64,000 nt of DNA, taken from positions 1 to 64,000 of the forward strand of contig JANRLS010000276.1 of the NCBI GenBank assembly GCA_033762315.1. Direction: 5' to 3'. A model generated the notes under the pieces. The model was given only the letters and a program-made list of their open reading frames with translations. It did not search any database and was not told where the DNA came from. The DNA is from CAYLLN01 sp033762315. GTDB lineage: Bacteria > Planctomycetota > Planctomycetia > Pirellulales > Pirellulaceae. Below, piece after piece: positions 33,382 to 42,320 of the stretch. The translations under genes and the position numbers were made by a program. Positions within the stretch are counted from its first letter, which is position 1; each line of letters begins with the position of its first letter.

Positions 33382-34197
33382 ATGCACCACCCCGCGATCC
33401 TGTCTGGCGGCTTCAATCAGCTGCGGCAGTGCCGCCATGGCTACATGCTGTATAACGTCCACGACGTTTACATCGGCCGCTCGCTCGATTTGTACGGCGA
33501 GTTCAGCGAGGGGGAAGTCGATACGTTCCGCAAGGTGCTGCGGCCGGGGGAGTGGGTGCTCGATATCGGCGCGAACATCGGGGCGCATACGCTCGCGCTG
33601 TCGCAAATCGTCGGCCCGCAAGGGCGGGTTTATGCCTTCGAGCCGCAGCGGATTCTCTTCCAAACGCTTTGCGCCAATCTGGCCCTTAACGGCGTGACGA
33701 ATGCCTACTGTCACCATTCGGCGGTCGGCGAATCGCCTGGCAAGTTGCTGGTTCCCCCCCTCAACTATGCCGCCGAGAACAACTTTGGCGGCGTTTCGCT
33801 CGGCAATTATCCCGCCGGCGAGCCGGTGGAGGTGCTGACGATTGATTCCCTCGCCTTGCCCTCCTGCCGAATGCTGAAGATTGATGTCGAAGGGATGGAG
33901 CTGGCGGTCCTTCGTGGCGCGGCGCAAACCATTCAGCGATTCAAGCCGATCTTGTATGTCGAAAACGACCGGGCGCAGAATTCCGCCGCGCTGACCGAGC
34001 TGATCCATTCGCACGGCTACCACATGTATTGGCACTTGCCGCCTTATTTTTCCGCCGAGAATTTTTACCAGAATCCGCACAACGTCTTCGGCAATATCGT
34101 CTCCGGCAATCTGCTTTGCACGCATCCCGCCGTCGGCCCCACGATCGTCGGCCTGCGGCAATGCCAGCCTGGCGAGCCAATTCCGTTCGGGCGGTAG
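33382..34197 (+). CDS. FkbM-type SAM methyltransferase
   Basis: The 271-residue protein has the SAM-binding motif I VLDIGANIGAHTLALS followed by VYAFEPQRILFQTL, and the FkbM signature MLKIDVEGMELAVLRGA around residue 170. FkbM-family enzymes O-methylate sugars, polyketides or surface glycans. ATG 33382 is used, since the 93 in-frame bases upstream are Arg/Pro/Ser-rich and non-homologous-looking. The gene stands between DUF6165 and the tandem TPR-glycosyltransferases, all opposite in direction to it, so the cluster is probably devoted to a glycan or glycoprotein. Confidence 0.87.
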   Translation: MHHPAILSGGFNQLRQCRHGYMLYNVHDVYIGRSLDLYGEFSEGEVDTFRKVLRPGEWVLDIGANIGAHTLALSQIVGPQGRVYAFEPQRILFQTLCANLALNGVTNAYCHHSAVGESPGKLLVPPLNYAAENNFGGVSLGNYPAGEPVEVLTIDSLALPSCRMLKIDVEGMELAVLRGAAQTIQRFKPILYVENDRAQNSAALTELIHSHGYHMYWHLPPYFSAENFYQNPHNVFGNIVSGNLLCTHPAVGPTIVGLRQCQPGEPIPFGR

Positions 34198-34202
34198 TTG
34201 TG

Positions 34203-34277
34203 GAACGAAGCCGTGGCTCATTTCGGGTAGAACGAAGCCGTGCTTCGTGTTCGATGGAAGTCGAAGCGGGGCTTCGA
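34203..34277. repeat. Cluster of three palindromic repeats between convergent genes
   Basis: Two perfect palindromes, ACGAAGC-CGT-GCTTCGT (34232-34248) and TCGAAGC-GGG-GCTTCGA (34261-34277), follow a degraded copy (GAACGAAGCCGTGGCTC, 34203-34219). GT(G/A)GAACGAAGCCGTG occurs twice as a direct repeat (34200 and 34228). The last palindrome ends one base before the complement of the glycosyltransferase stop codon. The set could serve as a bidirectional transcription end or as dispersed repeats of REP type. Confidence 0.65.
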
Positions 34278-34278
34278 C

Positions 34279-36150
34279 CTACTTTGGATTGAGCCTTGCG
34301 CGAATTTCCTCCGCCATCCGCCGGAACACCGCGGGCCAATCGCCGGCTCGGGGCTGGCGAAAGAGCTTGAGCGAGGGATACCACGGCGAATCCTCTCGCC
34401 CCAATTGCCACCGCCATTCGGGGATCCAGGGGAGCGCGACCCAAGCTGGCACGCCGAGCGCTCCCGCCAGGTGGGCAATCGCCGAATCGGAGGTGACCAC
34501 AAGGTCGATGCTCCGCATGATCGCCGCCGTGTCGTGAAATGCCGCCATGCGGTCGAGCTCCGGCCCGAGGTCGGTCACGGTGAATTGCTCGTTCATCGCG
34601 GCCAGCTGCTCGGATCCAAATCCCTTCTGCAAGCTGACGAGACGCACGCCGGGAATCGCGGCCAGCGGCGCAAATTCGGCGAGGCGGATCGACCGCTCCC
34701 GGTCGCCGCCGAAGGTGGGGTCTCCTTGCCATGCGATGCCGATGTCGAAGGTCGGCGAACCGGCGAAATGCTCGTTCCATTTTTGCGTCGCCGCGGGATT
34801 GGACTCCAAATACGATTCTTCGGCGGGAATTGTCTCGCTGGTCGTTCCCAAAATGAAAGGCACGCTCATCAGCGGCGCTTGCAGATCAAACGGCGGCAGC
34901 GGCTCGCCGCGCGCGATCAGTTCGTCGATTCCCGCTTTGCCCGACAAGAGCGCCACCAGTGGCGGCTGGCACTCGACAATCACCCAGCCGCCAAGATGCT
35001 TCACGATGTTCGCGTAACGAATGAAATGGATCGTGTCCCCCAGCCCCTGCTCGGCCCAGAGCAAAATCCGCCGGCCGACGAGCGGACTGCCGTCCCACTG
35101 CGGCCCGGCGAGGCGAGCAGGCGGTCCCGGCGGAAACCGCCACCGCCATTCGTATTCGGCCAGCCCCTCGGCGAATTGCCCTACCAAGAGCAGCGCGAAA
35201 CTGAGGTTCGTGCGGGCTGCCGGCAGGTCGGGCTTCAATCGAATCGCGGTGCGAAAGCTGGCAATCGCCTCGTCGAGCTTCCCCTGATCGCGTAGGGCAA
35301 TGCCGAGATTGCTATGGGCTTCGGCATAGTCGGGCCGCAGCGCCAGTGCTTGCCGGAAGCTTTGCACCGCCTCGTCGAGCCGTCCTTGGGCCCGCAAGAT
35401 GTTTCCCAGGTTGTTGTGGGCCAGCACCTGGTTCGTTCGCGAACCAAGCGCCTGCCGGCAAGCCGCTTCGGCCTCGTCCAGGCGATTGAGCTGCGTCAGC
35501 ACGGCCGACAAGTTATTGAGAGCGTCGGGATATCCAGGCCGCTGCCGCAGGGCCTCTTCCAGGCATTGGGCCGCCTCCGCTGGCTGGCGGAGCGAACTCA
35601 GCACGCTTCCCAGGCCGTTGAGCGCTTCGGGAAAATGGGGCCGCAAGGCGATCGCCTGACGAAAGCTGGCGGCCGCTTCGTCGAGTCGCCCTCGCGCCTT
35701 GAAAACATGCCCCAAGTTGCCGTGGGCGTCGGCCAGATCGGGCCGCTGGCGAATCGCTTCGCGAGCGGCGTCTTCGGCGGCAGCCAGGTCGCCCGCTTCG
35801 CGCAAGGCGTTGGACAAATTGCACCACGCTTCGGCAAAGGCCGGCCGCAGGCGAACGGCCTCGCGTCCCGCGCGAACCGCGTCGGGCCAGTGCCGTAGCC
35901 CCTGATGAGCGATTCCCAGGTTCGAATGATAATCGGCCACGTTCGGCCGGAGGCCAATCGCCCGCTGGATGAATTCCACGCCGGTTGCGTGTTGCCCCAC
36001 CTGGCTGCATAAGAGGCCCAGCAGATGCCAGGCGTCGGCATGGGCTGGGTCGGCGGCGAGGATGGCCCGGTAGTACCGCTCGGCGGCGGGCAATTCGCCG
36101 GCTCGATGATGTTGCAGCGCGGCCGCGAATTGTTCGGCAAGCGTGGGCAT
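34279..36150 (-). CDS. TPR-repeat glycosyltransferase-like protein (copy 1)
   Basis: The 623-residue protein has about ten TPR units from residue 5 to 345 (LPAAERYYRAILAADPAHAD, LDEAVQSFRQALALRPDYAE). A C-terminal GT-B domain of the heptosyltransferase/GT9-like kind follows: LLWAEQGLGDTIHFIRY, DIGIAWQGDP, VRLVSLQKGFGSEQL and the donor-site SIDLVVTSDSAIAHLAGALG. OGT-like TPR transferases modify proteins with sugars; this C-terminal fold could do so or extend a glycan. It is closely similar to the upstream copy at 36176-37939, and 25 bases separate the two genes. Confidence 0.85.
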   Translation of the reverse strand: MPTLAEQFAAALQHHRAGELPAAERYYRAILAADPAHADAWHLLGLLCSQVGQHATGVEFIQRAIGLRPNVADYHSNLGIAHQGLRHWPDAVRAGREAVRLRPAFAEAWCNLSNALREAGDLAAAEDAAREAIRQRPDLADAHGNLGHVFKARGRLDEAAASFRQAIALRPHFPEALNGLGSVLSSLRQPAEAAQCLEEALRQRPGYPDALNNLSAVLTQLNRLDEAEAACRQALGSRTNQVLAHNNLGNILRAQGRLDEAVQSFRQALALRPDYAEAHSNLGIALRDQGKLDEAIASFRTAIRLKPDLPAARTNLSFALLLVGQFAEGLAEYEWRWRFPPGPPARLAGPQWDGSPLVGRRILLWAEQGLGDTIHFIRYANIVKHLGGWVIVECQPPLVALLSGKAGIDELIARGEPLPPFDLQAPLMSVPFILGTTSETIPAEESYLESNPAATQKWNEHFAGSPTFDIGIAWQGDPTFGGDRERSIRLAEFAPLAAIPGVRLVSLQKGFGSEQLAAMNEQFTVTDLGPELDRMAAFHDTAAIMRSIDLVVTSDSAIAHLAGALGVPAWVALPWIPEWRWQLGREDSPWYPSLKLFRQPRAGDWPAVFRRMAEEIRARLNPK

Positions 36151-36175
36151 GACGGTCGCTCGGCGGGGCCAAGCC

Positions 36176-37939
36176 CTAGTTTACTTGCCGCGCGACTTCC
36201 GCGGCGATCCGCCCAAAAACTTCGCTCCAATTTCCCCGCTCCGTTTGCCGAAAAAGCCGCATCGAGGGATACCAGGGAGAATCTTCGCGCGCGAGCAGCC
36301 ACCGCCAATCGGGATCGACCGGCAAAGCGACCCAGGTCGGCACGCCAAGCGCGCCGGCCAGATGGGCGAGGGACGTATCCGACGTGACGACGAGGTCGAG
36401 CGCGGTCATCAGCGCCGCCGTGTCGAGAAAAGCCCCCTCCAAATCGAGTTCGGCGGAAAAATCCTCGACCGTGAATTGGTCGCGCAGCTCCGCGATTTGT
36501 TCGCTGCCCAAATTCTTTTGCAGGCTAATCAGCCGCACTCCCGGCACGGCGGCCAGCGGGGCAAATCGCGCGAGCCGGATTGAGCGGAGCTTATCAAGCC
36601 GATAAGCCGGGTTCCCTTGCCAGGCAATGCCGATGCGAAAGCCGGGCGATTCGCCGATTCGCTGCCGCCAGCGCTCGATACGCTGGGGTTCGGCCCGCAA
36701 GTAGGGGACGGCGGCGGGAATCGTATGGAGCGTCGTGCCAAACAGGTGCGGCAAGCTGAGAAGCGGGGCCTGCACGGCGAATTCCGGCAGCGGTTCGCCG
36801 CGCGGCACGAGCTGATCGACCCCCTCGAAACCCGCTAGCAGCTTCGCCAGTGGTCGCTGGCATTCGACGATCACCTGTCCTCCGCGCAGGCTGACGAGCG
36901 GCGCGTAGCGAATGAATTGAATCGTGTCCCCCAGCCCCTGCTCGGCGTGAAGGAGGATCGTCCTCCCCGCGAGCGACTCGCCGTTCCATCGCGGTTGGGC
37001 GAAATCGCGAGCCTCGAAATCGTCACACCGCAGCCGCCACTCATGCTCGCGCCACCCCTGGGCGAAATCACCGCTCAGCAAATGGACATGGCCGCGCTTC
37101 ACGTGGGCCTGGGCCAAATCGGGGCGAACCTGCAGCGCGGCGTCGTAGCAGCTTAGCGCCTCGTCGTGCCGCCCCTGCTCGGCCAGCGACAGCCCCAGGT
37201 TCAAATGGGCCTCCGCATAGTCGGGACGCACGGCCAGCGCCTGCCGAAAGCAACGAATCGCCTCGTCGAGTTGGCCCGCTTCCTTGAGCAACTGCCCCAG
37301 GTTGTCGTGAGCCTCGGCATAGCTGGGACGCAGGCGAATGGCCGCTTGCCAAGCGGCGATGGCGGCGGGAACTTGCCCCAGCTTTGCCTGCGCAACTCCC
37401 AGGTTGTTCCAAGCTTCAGGAAATTCCGGCCGCAATCGCAGGGCTGTCTCAAAGCTGGCAATCGCCTCGCTCAGCCGGCCCGCCTGCCGCAGGGCGTTTC
37501 CCAGGTTGTTGTGCGCCTCCGGCAGATCGGGTCGCAAGCGCGCCGCCTCGCTACAACTGGCAATGGCCTCGGCATAGCGGCGGCGATTGGTCAGCGCGTG
37601 TCCCAGATTCAAGTGAGCCTCGGCGAAAGCGGGCCGCAAGCGAACCGCTTCCCGGCCGCAGGCAATTGCCTCGTCCCACTGCCCCAGCGATTGATGCACG
37701 AGGCCGAGATTCGAGTGATAATCGGCCACCGTCGAATTGAGAGCGATCGCCTGGCGAATGCTGGCCAGAGCTTCGTCATGCCGCCCCGATTGCCACGCGG
37801 CAACGCCGAGCAAATGCCACGCATCGGCATGCTTCGGCTCGGCTTGCAAGAGCTGCCGGTAAAGCCGTTCCGCCGTGGTGAGATCACCGGCCCGATGATA
37901 CTGAATCGCCTGCTGCAGGGGGATGTTTGGCGGCCACAT
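36176..37939 (-). CDS. TPR-repeat glycosyltransferase-like protein (copy 2)
   Basis: The 587-residue protein has about nine TPR units and a GT-B-like C-terminal domain parallel to copy 1: LLHAEQGLGDTIQFIRYAPL, RIGIAWQGNPAYRLDK, VRLISLQKNLGSEQI and ALDLVVTSDTSLAHLAGALG. The shared blocks show a tandem duplication that has diverged mainly in TPR number and loops. Both copies keep the same motifs, so neither looks dead. Its start ATG lies 11 bases after the stop of transketolase, which is transcribed in the same direction; part of the operon may therefore be coupled to central metabolism. Confidence 0.85.
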   Translation of the reverse strand: MWPPNIPLQQAIQYHRAGDLTTAERLYRQLLQAEPKHADAWHLLGVAAWQSGRHDEALASIRQAIALNSTVADYHSNLGLVHQSLGQWDEAIACGREAVRLRPAFAEAHLNLGHALTNRRRYAEAIASCSEAARLRPDLPEAHNNLGNALRQAGRLSEAIASFETALRLRPEFPEAWNNLGVAQAKLGQVPAAIAAWQAAIRLRPSYAEAHDNLGQLLKEAGQLDEAIRCFRQALAVRPDYAEAHLNLGLSLAEQGRHDEALSCYDAALQVRPDLAQAHVKRGHVHLLSGDFAQGWREHEWRLRCDDFEARDFAQPRWNGESLAGRTILLHAEQGLGDTIQFIRYAPLVSLRGGQVIVECQRPLAKLLAGFEGVDQLVPRGEPLPEFAVQAPLLSLPHLFGTTLHTIPAAVPYLRAEPQRIERWRQRIGESPGFRIGIAWQGNPAYRLDKLRSIRLARFAPLAAVPGVRLISLQKNLGSEQIAELRDQFTVEDFSAELDLEGAFLDTAALMTALDLVVTSDTSLAHLAGALGVPTWVALPVDPDWRWLLAREDSPWYPSMRLFRQTERGNWSEVFGRIAAEVARQVN

Positions 37940-37950
37940 GGCGACGGCCG

Positions 37951-40014
37951 CTAAGCCTGTCCCAGCGCTCCCTTGATTTCGGCCACGACATGCTCGGGCG
38001 TGATGCCAAAGTGTTTGTAAAGCGTGCCATAGGGGGCGCTCGCGCCATAACTCTTCATGCCGACAAAGCGGCCGGCCTCGCCGAGGTATTTATCCCAGCA
38101 TTGCCGCAACCCTGCCTCGACCGCGACGCGGGCGGTGATTTCGCGCGGCAAGACGCTCGCCCGATAAGCGCCATCTTGCTCGTCGAACCACTCGGTGCAA
38201 GGCATCGATACGAGTCGCACCGCAATTCCCTCGGCGATCAGCTTGTGCCACGCTTGCACGGCGATATCGAGCTCGCTGCCGGTGGCCATGATGATGGCTG
38301 CGGGCTTTTTGCCCGGCGGATCAGCCAGCACGTAGCCCCCCTTCGCGCAACCCGACGCGGGGGCGAACTTCGTGCGGTCGAGCGTCGGCAGGTTTTGCCG
38401 CGAAAGGACGACCGCCGCCGGATTGTGCAGCCGCTGGATCAGCGTGCGGTAGCATTCGGCCACTTCATTGGCATCGCCGGGGCGAACGACATCTAGCCCT
38501 GGAATCGCCCGGCAAGCCGAGAGATGCTCGACCGGCTGGTGCGTCGGGCCGTCTTCGCCGAGGCCAATCGAATCGTGCGTGAGGACATAGATCGTCGGCC
38601 GCTTCATGATCGCCGCCAGCCGCATGCTGGGGCGCATGTAGTCGGTGAAAACGAAGAATGTCGCTCCGAACGGCCGCAAACCGGCCATGCTCATGCCGTT
38701 GAGGGCCGCCGCCATGCCATGCTCGCGAATGCCGAAGTGCATGTTGCGGCCGGCGTAGTTTTTGTGGCCGAAATCGGCTTCGCCATCGAGCAGGGTCATG
38801 GTCGAGGGGGCCAGGTCGGCCGAGCCGCCGATGAGCCACGGATAGTGCTGGGCGAGGCCATTGAGCACCTTGCCGCCGGAAACGCGGCTGGCCAGCCCTT
38901 TGGCGTCGGCGGGAAACGTGGGGATGCCTTTGTCCCACCCTTCCGGCAGCTGGCCGGCCCACATCGCCTTCAACTCGGCGGCTTCGGTGGGATATTGCTT
39001 TTCGTAGGCAGCGAATTTGGCCTCCCAAGCCTCGCGCTCCGACTTGCCGCGGGCACCAAGACCAGTCGCGAAATGCTCGCGCACTTCGGGCGGAACGAGG
39101 AACTGGGCATCTTCCGGCCAGCAATAGGCCCGCTTAGTGAGCTTGATTTCGTCGGCACCAAGGGGCGCGCCGTGGGCATTGTGGGTATTCGCCTTATTCG
39201 GCGAACCATAGCCGATGACGCTTTTCAGGTTGATGATCGTCGGCTTATCGGTCACTTGCCGGGCGGCATTGAGGGCTTGTTGCAGCGTGGCGGTATCGTT
39301 GGCATCGTCCACGCGAATCGCATTCCATCCCAGCCCCTCGAACCGCGTGGGAATGTTCTCGCTGAAGGCGATATCGGTGTGTCCCTCGATGGTGATCGTG
39401 TTGTCGTCGTAAATCCAGATTAGGTTATTGAGCTTTAGATGCCCGGCGAGCGACGCCCCCTCGTGGCTGATTCCCTCCATCAGGTCGCCATCGCTGCACA
39501 GCACATAGATGCGGCTGTCGAAAATCTCGAAGCCGGGGCGATTGTATTTGGCGGCGAGCCACTTGGCGGCCAGCGCCATGCCGACGCTTTGCCCGACCCC
39601 TTGCCCTAGCGGGCCGGTGGTGGTTTCAATGCCGGCGGCCTCGCCAAATTCGGGGTGGCCGGCGCAGGGGCTGTGCAATTGGCGAAAGTTCTTGATGTCG
39701 TCAATCGTGATCGCCAGGCCATCTTGCAGTTGGCCGTGATGATCGACCTTGCGAACTCCCGCCAAATGCAGCACCGAATAGAGGAGCATCGAGGCATGGC
39801 CGCACGACAGCACGAACCGATCGCGCACGGGCCACAGCGGTTGGCTGGGGTCGTAACGGAGGTTGTGTTGCCAAATTTGATATGCCACCGGGGCCAAGGC
39901 CATCGGAGTGCCGGGATGGCCGCTGTTGGCCTTTTGGACCGCATCCATGCTGAGGGTGCGAATAGTGTTGATGGCCAAAAGCTCGGTCGGATTGACCGTA
40001 TCGGTGATGGACAT
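37951..40014 (-). CDS. tkt: Transketolase
   Basis: The 687-residue enzyme shows the full transketolase layout. The N-terminal thiamine-diphosphate domain has SGHPGTPMALAPVAYQIW and the TPP/metal motif VLCSDGDLMEGISHEGA with YDDNTITIEG. The central pyrimidine domain has FGIREHGMAAALNG, and a C-terminal domain follows. It transfers two-carbon ketol groups in the pentose phosphate pathway. The open frame extends 63 bases further upstream, but ATG 40014 (SITDTVNPTELLAINTIRTL) matches the usual N-terminus. A 465-base spacer separates it from the ammonium transporter on the other strand. Confidence 0.95.
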   Translation of the reverse strand: MSITDTVNPTELLAINTIRTLSMDAVQKANSGHPGTPMALAPVAYQIWQHNLRYDPSQPLWPVRDRFVLSCGHASMLLYSVLHLAGVRKVDHHGQLQDGLAITIDDIKNFRQLHSPCAGHPEFGEAAGIETTTGPLGQGVGQSVGMALAAKWLAAKYNRPGFEIFDSRIYVLCSDGDLMEGISHEGASLAGHLKLNNLIWIYDDNTITIEGHTDIAFSENIPTRFEGLGWNAIRVDDANDTATLQQALNAARQVTDKPTIINLKSVIGYGSPNKANTHNAHGAPLGADEIKLTKRAYCWPEDAQFLVPPEVREHFATGLGARGKSEREAWEAKFAAYEKQYPTEAAELKAMWAGQLPEGWDKGIPTFPADAKGLASRVSGGKVLNGLAQHYPWLIGGSADLAPSTMTLLDGEADFGHKNYAGRNMHFGIREHGMAAALNGMSMAGLRPFGATFFVFTDYMRPSMRLAAIMKRPTIYVLTHDSIGLGEDGPTHQPVEHLSACRAIPGLDVVRPGDANEVAECYRTLIQRLHNPAAVVLSRQNLPTLDRTKFAPASGCAKGGYVLADPPGKKPAAIIMATGSELDIAVQAWHKLIAEGIAVRLVSMPCTEWFDEQDGAYRASVLPREITARVAVEAGLRQCWDKYLGEAGRFVGMKSYGASAPYGTLYKHFGITPEHVVAEIKGALGQA

Positions 40015-40479
40015 GACGGGCCTGGTGAGATGAATCGGACGCTGAGATGAGTTCGCAGGCCACAGTCTATCCGCCACCCGAAACGGGAGTCAACGATGCC
40101 TAACCGCGAGCGGCCAGCCTTGCCCAGAAGTTGCCCGATTAGCTTTCGGCGGTTGCCTATTTCCGGGGCAACCCCTGCTGCCTGACGGTTTGATGGGGGG
40201 ACGATTTTTGACGAAAAGCTAGCTGTCGGAAGATACTGCGGGGCTGAAGAAAATCCGGAGAAAAATGGGTGAATCGATGACTCGGCGGGGTGCGGCGGGC
40301 AAATTGTGACGTTTGTTCGGCGAATGATCTGCGATTCTGGCATTCGTTTTGCTTATAAGACGTTCGCTCGTTCTGCGCAGCTTCCGCGCAACTGTTGTTT
40401 GCGTGGCAAGCGGAAAGCCAGGCGGACCTGCCAGCGCGGCGGGTGTTTTCCCCAAGTCCTTCTAATAGGTGGTACGAAG
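40015..40479. other. 465-base divergent spacer between tkt and the ammonium transporter
   Basis: No gene is seen; the in-frame extension of the transporter through 40306-40479 is Arg/Cys-rich and lacks a ribosome site, so it is treated as leader. The clearest element is a sigma-54 promoter match at 40338-40353. No NtrC-type dyad (TGCACC-N5-GGTGCA) was found by eye. The tkt promoter must lie in the left half but no convincing -35/-10 pair was identified. Confidence 0.5.
40338..40353 (+). promoter_or_regulatory. Sigma-54 (RpoN) promoter upstream of the ammonium transporter
   Basis: TGGCATTCGTTTTGCT fits the -24/-12 consensus TGGCAYR-N4-TTGCW with exact spacing and all invariant GG and GC bases. 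Transcription would begin near 40364, giving a leader of about 115 bases to the ATG at 40480. Nitrogen-regulated ammonium transporter genes commonly use RpoN, so sequence and gene product agree. Confidence 0.65.
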
Positions 40480-42120
40480 ATGACCAGCAGAAGTCGGTAT
40501 GTTTGGCCCCAGCGGCTCTTTTGCCTGGGGCTTTTAACCCTCGGCTTGGCCTCCCTGGCAATCGCCCAGGAGCCAACAACCCCTCCAGCGACCCCAGCGA
40601 CAACGCCCCCAGCGACCCCGGCGGCGACCCCTGCCGCTGAACCGGCCACGCCTCCCGCCGCTGAGACGGCCACTCCAGCTACGGAGCCAGTCGCAACTTC
40701 CACGACCGAACCAACCGCGCCCAGCACCGAGCCGACCGCCGCGGCCGAACCGGCCCCTGCGCCGGCCGCCGCTGGTCCTTCAACGGGCGACCTCAAGGTT
40801 GCGGCTGACACGATGTGGGTCATCATCACTGGCTTTCTGGTGTTCTTCATGAACCTGGGCTTCGCCTGCGTCGAATCGGGCATGTGCCGGGCGAAGAACT
40901 GCGTGAACATTCTGTCGAAGAATTTTATCGTGTTCGCCGTGACGACGATTGGCTTCTGGCTACTTGGCTGGGGGATCATGTTCGGCGGTGGGTCGAGTGA
41001 ACTGGCCAAGTACGTCGGCACGGAAGGGCTGTGGATGATTAAGGGGGCCGACAACAGCCCCGCAGTGCTCGCCGACTACAAGGGTGCCTATCCGTCGATC
41101 GGTTGGACCGGCGTGCCGCTAATGGTCAAGTTCTTCTTCCAACTGGTGTTCGCTGGTACCGCCGCAACCATAGTCTCCGGTGCTGTTGCCGAGCGCATCA
41201 AGTACAGCTCGTTCATCGTGTTCAGCTTCATCATGGCCATTGCCATCTATCCAGTGGTCGGCCACTGGGTGTGGGGTGGCGGCTGGATGCAGTCGCGAGG
41301 CTTCGTCGATTTCGCCGGTTGCACGCAGGTGCATTCCATCGGCGGCTGGGCGGCCCTCGCTGGCATCATCATGCTCGGGCCCCGTATTGGCAAATACGGT
41401 GCCGATGGCAAGGTCAACGCGATTCCCGGTCACAATCTGACGGCGGCCACGATTGGCTGCCTTATCCTGTGGTTCGGCTGGTTCGGCTTTAACCCCGGCA
41501 GCACGATGGCCGCCGATCCGGTTGCCATCGGCGAGATTGCCGTCACCACCAACATGGCCGCGGCCGCCGCTACGCTGACCGCCACCCTCACCTGCTGGAT
41601 GCTGCTTGGCAAGCCCGACCTCGGCATGACGCTGAACGGCTGCCTCGCCGGACTCGTCGGCATCACGGCCTCGTGCGCCTTCGTCACCGTGGAAGCCTCG
41701 CTCATTATCGGGGCAATCTGCGGCGTCATCGTCGTCTTCTCGGTGCTGTTCTTCGACAAGCTCAAGATCGACGACCCGGTCGGCGCTACGTCGGTCCACT
41801 TGGTTTGCGGCGTGCTGGGAACGGTCTTTGTCGGCTTGTTCTCGACCCCCGACCGCCTCGCTCGTAGCGGAAACGCGCTTCACAAAGCGGGCTTGTTTTA
41901 TGGCGGCGGCACCGAGCAACTCGTCAACCAACTGATCGGCATCGGCGCGACGGCCGGCTATGTGCTCGTCACCGCCTTCATTGCCTGGGCAATTCTCAAG
42001 TTCACGATGGGCATCCGCGTCTCCGAGAACGAGGAAATGGAAGGCCTCGACATCGGCGAGCACGGCAACGAAGCCTATCACGGCTTTGTCATGAGCTCCC
42101 TCAAGGAAGGGCACTCGTAG
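40480..42120 (+). CDS. amt: Ammonium transporter with Pro/Thr/Ala-rich N-terminal extension
   Basis: The 546-residue protein has a signal sequence (FCLGLLTLGLASLAIAQ), a roughly 75-residue Pro/Ala/Thr segment of TPPATPA-type repeats, and then the 11-helix Amt channel starting about residue 105 (DTMWVIITGFLVFFMNLGFA). The pore twin-histidines are present as QVHSIGGWAALAG and SVHLVCGVLGT, and FGWFGFNPGSTMAA is the family signature. It conducts ammonia/ammonium across the inner membrane. The AGGTGG site and ATG 40480 place the signal peptide at the start. No glnK gene follows. A sigma-54 site upstream indicates nitrogen control. The low-complexity extension between signal and channel is unusual. 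Confidence 0.9.
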   Translation: MTSRSRYVWPQRLFCLGLLTLGLASLAIAQEPTTPPATPATTPPATPAATPAAEPATPPAAETATPATEPVATSTTEPTAPSTEPTAAAEPAPAPAAAGPSTGDLKVAADTMWVIITGFLVFFMNLGFACVESGMCRAKNCVNILSKNFIVFAVTTIGFWLLGWGIMFGGGSSELAKYVGTEGLWMIKGADNSPAVLADYKGAYPSIGWTGVPLMVKFFFQLVFAGTAATIVSGAVAERIKYSSFIVFSFIMAIAIYPVVGHWVWGGGWMQSRGFVDFAGCTQVHSIGGWAALAGIIMLGPRIGKYGADGKVNAIPGHNLTAATIGCLILWFGWFGFNPGSTMAADPVAIGEIAVTTNMAAAAATLTATLTCWMLLGKPDLGMTLNGCLAGLVGITASCAFVTVEASLIIGAICGVIVVFSVLFFDKLKIDDPVGATSVHLVCGVLGTVFVGLFSTPDRLARSGNALHKAGLFYGGGTEQLVNQLIGIGATAGYVLVTAFIAWAILKFTMGIRVSENEEMEGLDIGEHGNEAYHGFVMSSLKEGHS

Positions 42121-42144
42121 TCGCGGTTGCTCAGACTGCAAAAT

Positions 42145-42173
42145 TCGCTTCGGTTACCGCCTGACCGAAGCGA
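42145..42173 (+). terminator. Hairpin after the ammonium transporter gene
   Basis: TCGCTTCGGT and ACCGAAGCGA form a perfect 10-bp stem with a 9-base loop, starting 25 bases after the amt stop. No T-tract follows, so it may be a weak or factor-assisted terminator or a repeat. Confidence 0.4.
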
Positions 42174-42183
42174 TACCCCACCA

Positions 42184-42214
42184 GACTTGGGCACGGCCCT
42201 GCCGTGCCCAAGTC
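42184..42214. repeat. Perfect 14-bp-arm palindrome
   Basis: GACTTGGGCACGGC-CCT-GCCGTGCCCAAGTC is the longest perfect palindrome noticed in the window. It has a 3-base loop like the other dispersed palindromes and lies between the transporter and the PHP-domain gene. It could act as a transcription end or be a repeat copy. Confidence 0.7.
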
Positions 42215-42320
42215 GGGGTGGTAATCGGGTTGTCATGATTTGGCAGCTATTCCCGCGCCAGGGCGGAAGTTACTCTTAGGCTCGATCCGAGACTTCCGTC
42301 TCCCTCCTTACGAGCCCACC

